DNA of 6,846 nt from Candidatus Heimdallarchaeota archaeon (lineage in GTDB: Archaea > Asgardarchaeota > Heimdallarchaeia > Hodarchaeales > LC-3). Below the pieces are notes generated by a model, which worked only from the letters and a program-made list of their open reading frames with translations, had not been told where the DNA came from and did no database searches. The stretch is from positions 1-6,846 of the forward strand of contig DAHXPE010000476.1 of the NCBI GenBank assembly GCA_027364495.1, read 5' to 3'. Numbering within the stretch: the first letter of the stretch is position 1; each line of letters begins with the position of its first letter. Both the position numbers and the translations under genes were made by a program. Below, piece by piece: positions 1-5,640 of the stretch.

Positions 1-562
1 AACCTAATTTCTCATAATAATTGGATTGAAAGGAATTTTGTGTATGGATTATGAAATATTTACCATACTTTCTAAGTGGTTCTATTAAAAATTTAGTAGC
101 TATTTTAGTAATTAATCTAAAGGACTTTTTATTTGAATTTCCAAGAAATTCAAAAAAGGTCCCATGATTTGCTATTATTGCCATTTTACCCTCTTTTTGA
201 ATTATTGGAACAATCTTTCTAGAAAGGATACTTGGATTGGCGAAGTAGTAAAGATCAAAATCCTTTAATTTATTAAAGGTTTTTTTGAAATTAAATAACC
301 CAATTAGCCCAACTGAGAGCAAACGTGACTTTTCAATAATTATTGGATTAGCTGCTGGATCATGTTTGAATGCAGATGGTATATACTTAAATTGTTTCTC
401 ACCTTCTAGTGATAAAGTTTTAACACTTTGCTTAGTACATCCTGATCCAAAGTATACAACTTCATAACACATATTAGAAATGAGATTAGCAAACATCATG
501 GTATTTGCTTCTCCCCCTCCCATGCATTCCAAGTCAAGAGAACCTATAATCGCAGCTTTCAA
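1..562 (-). CDS. Family 4 glycosyltransferase, N-terminal part (3' end outside window)
   Basis: Reading the minus strand from a TTG at 562-560 gives 187 uninterrupted codons that run off the left edge. The N-terminus MKAAIIGSLDLE is a beta strand of a Rossmann fold. It is followed by GGGEANTMMFANLIS (about residues 15-29), the glycine-rich loop and first helix seen in GT4 enzymes (usually GGAE or GGGE). YEVVYFGSG (33-41) is the second strand, and FANPSILSRKIV (107-118) with IIANHGTFFEF (129-139) matches the acceptor-side part of the N-terminal domain. Family members move a sugar from a nucleotide-sugar to a glycan or lipid on the cytoplasmic side. The nucleotide-sugar-binding C-terminal domain is not visible, so donor and acceptor are unknown. 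An in-frame TAA lies two codons upstream, so TTG is the only reasonable start; AGGT (minus strand, 571-568) lies five bases before it. It is divergent from the surface-protein gene at 694. Confidence 0.85.
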   Translation of the reverse strand, partial: MKAAIIGSLDLECMGGGEANTMMFANLISNMCYEVVYFGSGCTKQSVKTLSLEGEKQFKYIPSAFKHDPAANPIIIEKSRLLSVGLIGLFNFKKTFNKLKDFDLYYFANPSILSRKIVPIIQKEGKMAIIANHGTFFEFLGNSNKKSFRLITKIATKFLIEPLRKYGKYFIIHTQNSFQSNYYEKLG

Positions 563-567
563 TGATT

Positions 568-600
568 ACCTGTTCAGTAAATTTACTTCCTTTAAATTAA
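568..600 (-). promoter_or_regulatory. Promoter and ribosome binding site of the leftward GT4 gene
   Basis: On the minus strand TTAATTTAAA (600-591) is a TATA-like box about 33 bases before the TTG start at 562. Transcription would begin near 569. AGGT at 571-568 is a short match to the archaeal anti-Shine-Dalgarno with a five-base spacer. The leader would be so short that the transcript may be nearly leaderless, so the box and the AGGT are partly alternative readings. Confidence 0.4.
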
Positions 601-640
601 TGTTCTTATTTTGGAATTGATTAATCTTTCTTCTTTGCTG

Positions 641-680
641 AAAAAAATATTAAATGAGTACACCATTTAAGTTTTATAAA
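641..680 (+). promoter_or_regulatory. TATA-like boxes upstream of the surface protein gene
   Basis: Two candidates lie in the divergent intergenic region. AAATATTAAA (645-654) would place a transcript start near 676, giving a leaderless or nearly leaderless message. TTTATAAA (673-680) is the better textbook box, but it would start transcription near 702, inside the membrane-anchor codons, where no in-frame start follows. The upstream box therefore fits the gene better. No Shine-Dalgarno sequence is seen before 694. Confidence 0.4.
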
Positions 681-693
681 TAGAGCAATAGTA

Positions 694-1743
694 GTGGCTG
701 TAATAATAATAATTGCCTTATGCTGTTCGGGAGTAGCATTTGTTTATCATTATTCGAAGATAGGATCACAAATAAATGTAAAAATCTTAGGTTTTCCAAA
801 TGTTGTTGTTGAAGGTGCTCCTATTCATCTCACTTCTAATTTAACAGGATACCATGGATTATTGTCTTATCATTGGTGTATAAATTCAACTTTCTACTCA
901 TCTTCAAGATTTACCAATATAACATTTTATACACCTGGTATCCATGTAATAACCCTATCAGTTGATTCTATAAACGGAGACTCTGGGTCCGATATAATCT
1001 TCATACACGTCTTACCGAGGTTAAATGTATTATTGTCCTCTAATCTGAGCAAAGTGATACCGAATGAAAATGTATCAATATACTCTCAGGTTATAGGAGG
1101 TTTTGGACCATATTATTACTCTTGGTATTCTAACGGTAACCTTATTCGTACTGGGTTCAATTTAAGTCAAATCAGCTATTCATTTGATAATTTTGGAAAT
1201 TATAATATAGGGTTGATTGTAAATAATTCAGAAGGTTATTTTGGAAGTTCAAGTTTTAATTTTGATCCATGGAATTTTTCAGAATTAGTTGATCCTCAAG
1301 TAAGGCAAGGTTTTGGTTTTAGTAATTCAATGGCAGACGATCAAACGAGTGTTGTGTCGGGAAACCTTATATTTCACTTTTTTGTATATAATCCAAATTC
1401 TGTGTCAGGTATTAATAATATAACAGTTTATCTCTACAATATACTTCCTCCCAAAGGTCCAAGTTCTATTCCTATCTTTAATTTTACATTCTCGACTGGG
1501 GTAGTAAGTAAAATGGGTGGTGAATGGATCAATGTAAATCCACAAATATTTTGGAATTATTCATCACTTGTTGTAATACCGCAATCTCAGACTGGTACAA
1601 CTGGAAATCAAATTGGGATTGCAAATCCACAAAATTTTAATAGTATCTTTTCTCATTATTGGGTACCGCCCTGGGATTCTTCTGATGACGGTTTTATTGG
1701 TTATTGGACTGAATCTAATAATATCACTATAAACATAATTTGA
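694..1743 (+). CDS. Membrane-anchored extracellular Ig/PKD-like surface glycoprotein
   Basis: The protein is 349 residues from GTG at 694. It opens with one hydrophobic segment (VIIIIALCCSGVAFVYHY, residues 3-20), read as an N-terminal anchor, followed by an all-beta exterior. Two tandem PKD/Ig-like modules are suggested: about 29-107 (strand patterns LSYHWCIN and PGIHVITLSVDS) and 110-190 (YYYSWYSNGN, then FGNYNIGLIVNNSEGYFGSS). The W plus 'G.Y.I.L.V..S.G' layout is typical of PKD repeats. A third beta-rich domain covers about 197-349. Twelve N-X-S/T sequons (Asn 49, 64, 75, 117, 126, 156, 177, 194, 242, 263, 288, 343) point to heavy N-glycosylation outside the cell. There is no lipobox and no C-terminal anchor. 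The start is uncertain: an in-frame ATA at 676 would add MNRAIV and supply the positive charge expected before an anchor. The gene ends at the ribosome binding site of the DUF2079 gene, so the two are probably co-transcribed. The exact role is unknown; adhesin or S-layer-associated protein is possible. Confidence 0.75.
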   Translation: MAVIIIIALCCSGVAFVYHYSKIGSQINVKILGFPNVVVEGAPIHLTSNLTGYHGLLSYHWCINSTFYSSSRFTNITFYTPGIHVITLSVDSINGDSGSDIIFIHVLPRLNVLLSSNLSKVIPNENVSIYSQVIGGFGPYYYSWYSNGNLIRTGFNLSQISYSFDNFGNYNIGLIVNNSEGYFGSSSFNFDPWNFSELVDPQVRQGFGFSNSMADDQTSVVSGNLIFHFFVYNPNSVSGINNITVYLYNILPPKGPSSIPIFNFTFSTGVVSKMGGEWINVNPQIFWNYSSLVVIPQSQTGTTGNQIGIANPQNFNSIFSHYWVPPWDSSDDGFIGYWTESNNITINII

Positions 1744-1755
1744 GGTGGTAACATA
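1742..1755 (+). promoter_or_regulatory. Strong ribosome binding site overlapping the upstream stop, next to an ATA triplet
   Basis: GAGGTG (1742-1747) overlaps the TGA stop of the surface-protein gene and is the best Shine-Dalgarno match in the window. Five bases later comes an in-frame ATA (1753-1755) and an open frame into the DUF2079 protein. The first conventional in-frame start, TTG at 1783, is 35 bases away from the site. This suggests coupled translation and possibly a non-standard start codon. Confidence 0.55.
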
Positions 1756-1782
1756 AATTCAAATATTGATTTTAGCTCTACA

Positions 1783-3495
1783 TTGGAAACACATAAAATG
1801 GCATTTAAGGAAAGAGTTAAAGAATCTATAAAAATGAGGTATGCATGGGCAATTAGTAATCCGGGCAATATTGTTGCATTTTCTATTTCAATTCTTTTTT
1901 CAGTTATATTCTCTGTATTTTCAATCTTGCAATACTACTCTCTAGGAGACAGCGCCTATGACCTGGGTATGCATGCTCAGATGATCGAATCTTTTTTTCA
2001 TGGTGAATTATTCTATTCACCACTCATAGGGGAATCCTTGTTATCTGAGCACTTTACTCTTTTTGAATTTTTTCAGGTCCCAATATATGCAATTTATTCT
2101 TCTCCAATATCTCTATTAATATTTGAAAATGTGTTTATTGCCTTTGGAGGATATTTACTGTATTGTATTTCCAAATCTCTCTTTTCCAAGCATATAAAAT
2201 ATTTTTTATTATTGGAATCAATTTCTATGGCATTTCTTGTTGCATATGAATTCTCACCATATACACAGAGTCTCGTTTCTTTTCCATTTCATAGCATGGC
2301 ATTTCTTCCATTCTTTTTCCTTTTGGCCATCTATTCATTTCTAAAGGAAAAAAGAATCCTTCATTTCTTCTCTATGTTCATGATCATTACGCTTCACTCA
2401 AATTTTATTTATATAGTAGGCATTCTTTTATTTTATGAGTTTATCTATCTTCACTTTGGAGAAGGGAAGAGAATAAAAATTTGGCTATCCAAAAGATACG
2501 ATCCAAAGGGCAAAAGACAGTTTTTATACTTTCTGACGTTCTTAGTTTTCCTTTATATTTATCTATTATTTGCAGGTTTTATGAAAGGATATATTTCAGG
2601 TACTGGGTTAGGAAACCTAGTCCCCGGAACAGGTGCGACCGGTGCAGCAGCCGGTTCGCCATTGGGAATTTTAATTCTTCTATTCACAAATCAACATAGT
2701 TTCCTTTCATTTATATTAGTTAATGGGGGCCAAAAATTATTTTACATAAATCTTATGTTCTATAATACCGGTTACCTTTCCTTTATTTCTCCAACTTCTC
2801 TAATTTTAACGATTCCTTATATGCTATACGCTCTTCCGACAAATTATTCAGGCTATTATCAGCTTGGTTACCAATACAGTTCAATGTTAATAGGTCCTGT
2901 ATTTTTTGGTTCCATAATGGGGTTATATAATTTGTATGTTGCAATTAAATTTATTAGGAATAAACTGAATAAAAATAGAATTTATTATGAATACTCTTCA
3001 AAGAAATCAGTTAGTGCAATTGTAGAGAGAACAACTGATGAAAATAGTTATGTTGCAATCTTCATTGTTATTCTTATGATCATCACTGTTACCGTAATAC
3101 CTTTTGGAATTCTTTCACCTAAGGATATGTTTAATAAGATGGGAGGAAACAGCCAAATGCAGGACATTAACAATTTCTCTATGGGTAACGCTTCTGCATT
3201 TTTAATTAACGAAGCTAGCAAAATCCCAAAAAACGCATTCATACTCACTCAGAATACCCTAATGCCATATTTTAGCAATGATATCAATACGTATTCAACG
3301 CCATGGTCTCCGGGGATTTATAACAATCTTTCAGAATTTACTTACATTATATTTCAATACAACAGTTACTGGGCAACAATGACTCAATCGTCTCCCTCTT
3401 TACAAGCTATAGCAATGGCTGGTCTATCCAATGGTAACTATAGTATTATTGCGTCCCTTCCTAGCTGTGGAATATTCGTGCTTGAACAAAATTAA
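1783..3495 (+). CDS. DUF2079 family polytopic membrane protein (GT-C-like)
   Basis: From TTG at 1783 the protein is 570 residues; an ATA at 1753 with a well-placed ribosome binding site would make it 580. A basic cytoplasmic N-terminus precedes about ten hydrophobic segments (roughly 31-52, 98-128, 140-156, 170-186, 193-223, 246-266, 292-312, 322-350, 366-390, 423-444). A soluble C-terminal domain of about 125 residues follows. DUF2079 hallmarks are the first exterior loop GDSAYDLGMHAQMIES (55-70) with Asp60, SEHFTLFEFFQVPIY (88-102), PFHSMAFLPFFFLLAIY (168-184) and YYQLGYQYSSMLIGP (358-372). The family is grouped with GT-C enzymes, which use polyprenol-linked sugars with an acidic residue in the first exterior loop, but activity is unproven for the family, so function here is inference. 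A Gly/Ala-rich stretch (about 272-293) interrupts the membrane region. The gene directly follows the sequon-rich surface protein in the same frame, which suggests a functional pair. Confidence 0.85.
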   Translation: METHKMAFKERVKESIKMRYAWAISNPGNIVAFSISILFSVIFSVFSILQYYSLGDSAYDLGMHAQMIESFFHGELFYSPLIGESLLSEHFTLFEFFQVPIYAIYSSPISLLIFENVFIAFGGYLLYCISKSLFSKHIKYFLLLESISMAFLVAYEFSPYTQSLVSFPFHSMAFLPFFFLLAIYSFLKEKRILHFFSMFMIITLHSNFIYIVGILLFYEFIYLHFGEGKRIKIWLSKRYDPKGKRQFLYFLTFLVFLYIYLLFAGFMKGYISGTGLGNLVPGTGATGAAAGSPLGILILLFTNQHSFLSFILVNGGQKLFYINLMFYNTGYLSFISPTSLILTIPYMLYALPTNYSGYYQLGYQYSSMLIGPVFFGSIMGLYNLYVAIKFIRNKLNKNRIYYEYSSKKSVSAIVERTTDENSYVAIFIVILMIITVTVIPFGILSPKDMFNKMGGNSQMQDINNFSMGNASAFLINEASKIPKNAFILTQNTLMPYFSNDINTYSTPWSPGIYNNLSEFTYIIFQYNSYWATMTQSSPSLQAIAMAGLSNGNYSIIASLPSCGIFVLEQN

Positions 3496-3651
3496 AATTG
3501 ATACAATGTGGTTAGCGAATTTAATTGTACGTCTGGAAATTAAGATATTTTTTATAGATCAATTATATTCATCTCCATATCGGATGAAGTGTAAATGTTG
3601 ATATTTGAGAGATCCCTTCCAAACGTTAGGACATTTCCCTTTATTTTGAGC
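3496..3651 (+). promoter_or_regulatory. Intergenic region with T6 run, TATA-like box and small hairpin
   Basis: After the DUF2079 stop, a T6 run (3548-3553) could end upstream transcription. The overlapping TTTTATA (3550-3556) could instead be a TATA box, starting a message near 3577 with a leader of roughly 85 bases. A six-base-pair inverted repeat, TTCATC (3568-3573) with GATGAA (3583-3588) around a nine-base loop, would sit at the start of that leader. A second weak box, CTTTATTTTG (3639-3648), would give a leaderless message for the next gene. None of these is strong alone. Confidence 0.3.
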
Positions 3652-3657
3652 GGTGAG
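3652..3657 (+). promoter_or_regulatory. Ribosome binding site that decides the start of the DPM1-like gene
   Basis: GGTGAG (3652-3657) precedes TTG at 3665 with a seven-base spacer. A GTG at 3653 is also in frame, but it lies inside this motif and has no site of its own. I therefore prefer the TTG, which shortens the protein from 262 to 258 residues and leaves the first conserved strand intact. Confidence 0.5.
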
Positions 3658-3664
3658 TAATATC

Positions 3665-4441
3665 TTGATTAATGCGGTTGAGGAAAAATATAAAGCGGAA
3701 GTTAAAAATAAACATCAGAATGTAAGTATACTTACTGCTTGCCTAAATGAATCAGGAAATATTGGAAAATGGCTGGAACAAGTCAATAATGTAATACAAA
3801 ATACTAAATGTCACTCTGTGATGGAAGTAGTTATTGTAGATGATGGCAGTACAGATGGGACACTGGATATTATCTCTGAACGGAGTAAATATTTCCCAGT
3901 TCCGATCAAACTTATTCGTAGAAATGTTAAGATGGGAACCCTAAATGCACAAATTGTAGGTTCCCAGGAGTGCAATTCAGAATATATTCTAGTTCTAGAT
4001 TGCGACATGCAACACCCTGTGGATTTCATTTTAGATTTCTTGGAAGAATTAAAAAACGAACCAGACATCGTCATTGGTTCAAGATATATGCCGGGAGGAT
4101 ACAACAAATGGCCGGCATATAGGGGATTTGTGAGTAGAAGCGCTACATTTTTATCTCAAATTCTTATAAGTCAAGCAAGAAAAGTTAAAGACCCGCTCTC
4201 TGGATATTTTCTAATTAAGAAAAGTCTTATTTCAAATTTAACACCATATAAAGGTATGTACAAACCGCTTCTATATGCAATTTCAATGTCGAAAAATCCA
4301 AAAATGAAAGAAATACCCATAAGTATGGAAGGCAGAGAAGCTGGAGTTTCAAAGATAGTAACTAATCCTGCTAGGGTAGTTCTAAGATATCTGAAAGAGA
4401 TCTTGGTTTTTTTCAAAAGTAGAAATAAATTAGATCACTAA
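3665..4441 (+). CDS. Polyprenol-phosphate mannosyltransferase-like GT2 (DPM1 type)
   Basis: This is a compact GT2 enzyme of 258 residues (262 from GTG 3653; positions below use that numbering). The GT-A fold is clear: VSILTACLNESGNIG (24-37), VVIVDDGSTDGT (59-70) for nucleotide binding, and the metal site DCDMQHP (116-122), where Asp116, Asp118 and Gln120 match the metal ligands of the Pyrococcus enzyme. IVIGSRYMPGG (139-149), the arginines in AYRGFVSR (155-162) and ARKVKDPLSGYFLIKK (175-190) are strongly DPM1-like, and REAGVSKI (228-235) matches the usual RxGxSKl element. Members transfer mannose or glucose from GDP- or UDP-sugar to a polyprenol phosphate at the inner membrane face, making lipid donors for surface glycosylation. 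There is no C-terminal GtrA-like membrane domain, so it is a soluble or peripheral DPM1-length form. The specific sugar cannot be read from sequence. It lies between the DUF2079 gene, a possible user of its product, and a second GT2. Confidence 0.88.
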   Translation: MINAVEEKYKAEVKNKHQNVSILTACLNESGNIGKWLEQVNNVIQNTKCHSVMEVVIVDDGSTDGTLDIISERSKYFPVPIKLIRRNVKMGTLNAQIVGSQECNSEYILVLDCDMQHPVDFILDFLEELKNEPDIVIGSRYMPGGYNKWPAYRGFVSRSATFLSQILISQARKVKDPLSGYFLIKKSLISNLTPYKGMYKPLLYAISMSKNPKMKEIPISMEGREAGVSKIVTNPARVVLRYLKEILVFFKSRNKLDH

Positions 4442-4482
4442 TATGTTATTTTTATTATATTGTTATCCAGTATCTATATTAT

Positions 4483-4511
4483 CATTAAAATATTATGAAT
4501 TCATGCTGGTG
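4483..4511 (+). promoter_or_regulatory. TATA-like box and GGTG site before the second GT2 gene
   Basis: The 78-base gap after the DPM1-like gene is T-rich at its start (TTATTTTTATTAT, a weak T-tract terminator). It carries a TATA-like ATTAAAATATTATG (4483-4496), which would start transcription close to 4515, and GGTG (4508-4511) eight bases before ATG 4520. If transcription really begins near 4515 the message is almost leaderless and the GGTG is irrelevant; if the gene is read through from upstream, the GGTG would be used. Confidence 0.35.
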
Positions 4512-4519
4512 TATTATAG

Positions 4520-5407
4520 ATGAAGATGGTGATGAATTCTCCTGCTATTTCCGTTATAGTTACCGCTTATAATAGGCATCAGTTTCTTGAAAATTGCCTA
4601 AGTTCCCTAGCAGAACAATCTTGTGGGGATTTCGAAGTTATACTTGTTACAAACTTTGAGTATGACATAAAATCTTTTGATTCTATGAATATAAAGCATA
4701 TAGTTATGTCAGGCTCCGTTGGTGAATTCCTTGCCGCAGCAATACTTAATTCTGCAGGCGAATTGCTATGCTTTCTAGACGACGATGACACTTTTATGAA
4801 AAATAAGATCCAAGTTGTTAAAAAATTTTTCAAAAATGACAGGGTTGCATATTTACATAACTATGCCAGAATTTTAACAGATTCTGGTTTACATTCAAGG
4901 CTTTTTTTTCCTCCAGATTTTAATATGTCATGTATTTCGATTAGAAAAGATATAACGCTAAAGCACATCGACAATATAAAAACTATTGTGACAGGGCAAG
5001 ATTCTTTTTTTTACACTCTTGCTGTTTGCTCCGGTGGAATAGTTAAAGGAATTAAAAAAAAATTAACTACCTATAGAGTGCACAAAAAAAATACAACTTC
5101 TTTGGAAATCAATCGTCAATGGCTAGATACATATTTAGGAGAAATCACTCATTTTAAATTTATTTTTAATTGCAAAACGGGTAGGAATTATCTCACAAAA
5201 CTTCAAATGACTGCTATCCTGAAAATGTATCTTTTTTTTGATGTGAAGGATGTTTTAAATCACAATTTAAATGAAACTATTACCATTTGGATTTATCTTT
5301 ATTTTAAGGCTCTTTCAGACAGAAATTTAGGTGAGTTAATTAGATTAAACCATCATTTTGGTAGCTATATTATTGCAAGATTTGAAACATTTATAGGAGC
5401 TACGTAG
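4520..5407 (+). CDS. Family 2 glycosyltransferase
   Basis: The 295-residue protein starts at ATG 4520. The N-terminal GT-A domain shows ISVIVTAYNRHQFLENCLSSL (10-30), FEVILVTN (38-45), a region with GEFLAAAILNSAGELLCFLDDDD (68-90) carrying the metal-binding acidic cluster Asp87-Asp90, and GQDSFFY (159-165), the place of the catalytic-base motif (ED or QD). YRVHKKN (185-191) closes the catalytic domain, as 'YRxH' does in many GT2 enzymes that build surface polysaccharides. The usual DDGSTD is replaced by TNFEYD, so the nucleotide-contacting loop is atypical. The last hundred residues are alpha-helical and carry no clear membrane helix. It should be cytoplasmic and use a nucleotide-sugar; donor and acceptor are unknown. 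Further ATG/GTG codons at 4526, 4529 and 4532 are possible starts. Five A or T runs of 8-9 bases lie within the gene without breaking the frame. Confidence 0.85.
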   Translation: MKMVMNSPAISVIVTAYNRHQFLENCLSSLAEQSCGDFEVILVTNFEYDIKSFDSMNIKHIVMSGSVGEFLAAAILNSAGELLCFLDDDDTFMKNKIQVVKKFFKNDRVAYLHNYARILTDSGLHSRLFFPPDFNMSCISIRKDITLKHIDNIKTIVTGQDSFFYTLAVCSGGIVKGIKKKLTTYRVHKKNTTSLEINRQWLDTYLGEITHFKFIFNCKTGRNYLTKLQMTAILKMYLFFDVKDVLNHNLNETITIWIYLYFKALSDRNLGELIRLNHHFGSYIIARFETFIGAT

Positions 5408-5458
5408 CTAAAATGTAAATCATAGAGGTTTTTCCCAGCAAAAAGACAATACTTTCTC

Positions 5459-5493
5459 TAGGAATTCATTACCGATAGCCTAGTGAATTCTTA
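5459..5493. terminator. Hairpin between convergent genes, possible two-way terminator
   Basis: The arms 5459-5471 and 5481-5493 pair over 13 bases (GAATTC at the core of each arm) with two G-T wobbles and a nine-base loop. It lies about 50 bases after the rightward GT2 stop and is followed by TTATTATAATTCT on the plus strand. Read from the minus strand, a T5 run follows some 15 bases later. Position and structure fit a transcription end, but archaeal terminators need only T-runs, so the hairpin could instead be an RNA-processing or recombination element. Confidence 0.4.
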
Positions 5494-5528
5494 TTATAAT
5501 TCTAGTAAAAATTTCGAAGTGCTTTAAT

Positions 5529-5600
5529 GTGATATCGGCCGACCTAAGTTTATCCAGAGAGGTAGGTGGTGCAGAAACAATAGGAATAGTTCTTCAATGA
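5529..5600 (+). pseudogene. Relic of a GT4 glycosyltransferase N-terminus
   Basis: GTG 5529 opens a 23-codon frame ending in TGA 5598-5600. It reads as a Rossmann strand, ISADLSLS, followed by REVGGAETIGIVLQ, with GGAET at residues 13-17 matching the GT4 glycine loop and the start of its first helix. The frame then stops, and the opposite-strand GT4 gene ends only 40 bases away, so the rest is missing. Most likely it is the stump of a decayed or recombined glycosyltransferase gene. The frame stays open upstream to about 5487 but shows nothing family-like there. A chance match is possible, given the short length. Confidence 0.45.
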
Positions 5601-5620
5601 TATCTTTTAAAATTTATCTA

Positions 5621-5628
5621 TTTTTTTT
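5621..5628 (+). terminator. T8 run at the convergent junction
   Basis: Eight T residues on the plus strand lie just beyond the GT4 relic and before the 3' end of the leftward gene. In archaea such runs alone can release RNA polymerase, so this would stop rightward transcription before it runs antisense into the gene at 5641-6828. Confidence 0.35.
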
Positions 5629-5640
5629 CAACATTAATTT

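Noticed and set aside
285..467. 60-codon plus-strand frame
   Set aside because: It lies wholly opposite the well-supported leftward GT4 frame and resembles no family.
718..730. Lipoprotein signal (ALCC) in the surface protein anchor
   Set aside because: The residue before each Cys (Leu or Cys) does not fit a lipobox, which needs a small residue there.
1738..1790. Read-through of TGA 1741 to fuse the surface protein with the DUF2079 protein
   Set aside because: The two frames are continuous except for this stop, but the exterior C-terminus of the first would have to join the basic cytoplasmic N-terminus of the second with no membrane helix between. The ribosome binding site over the stop explains the arrangement better.
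2481..2699. 72-codon plus-strand frame inside the DUF2079 gene
   Set aside because: Out-of-frame overlap with a clear membrane protein; composition looks random.
3048..3248. Minus-strand frame opposite the DUF2079 gene
   Set aside because: Its hydrophobic look mirrors the codons of the membrane helix on the other strand.
3811..4416. Two minus-strand frames opposite the DPM1-like gene
   Set aside because: Antisense of strongly conserved GT2 motifs, with no start signals or family features.
4579..4833. 84-codon minus-strand frame opposite the second GT2 gene
   Set aside because: Antisense of the GT2 catalytic domain; no independent support.
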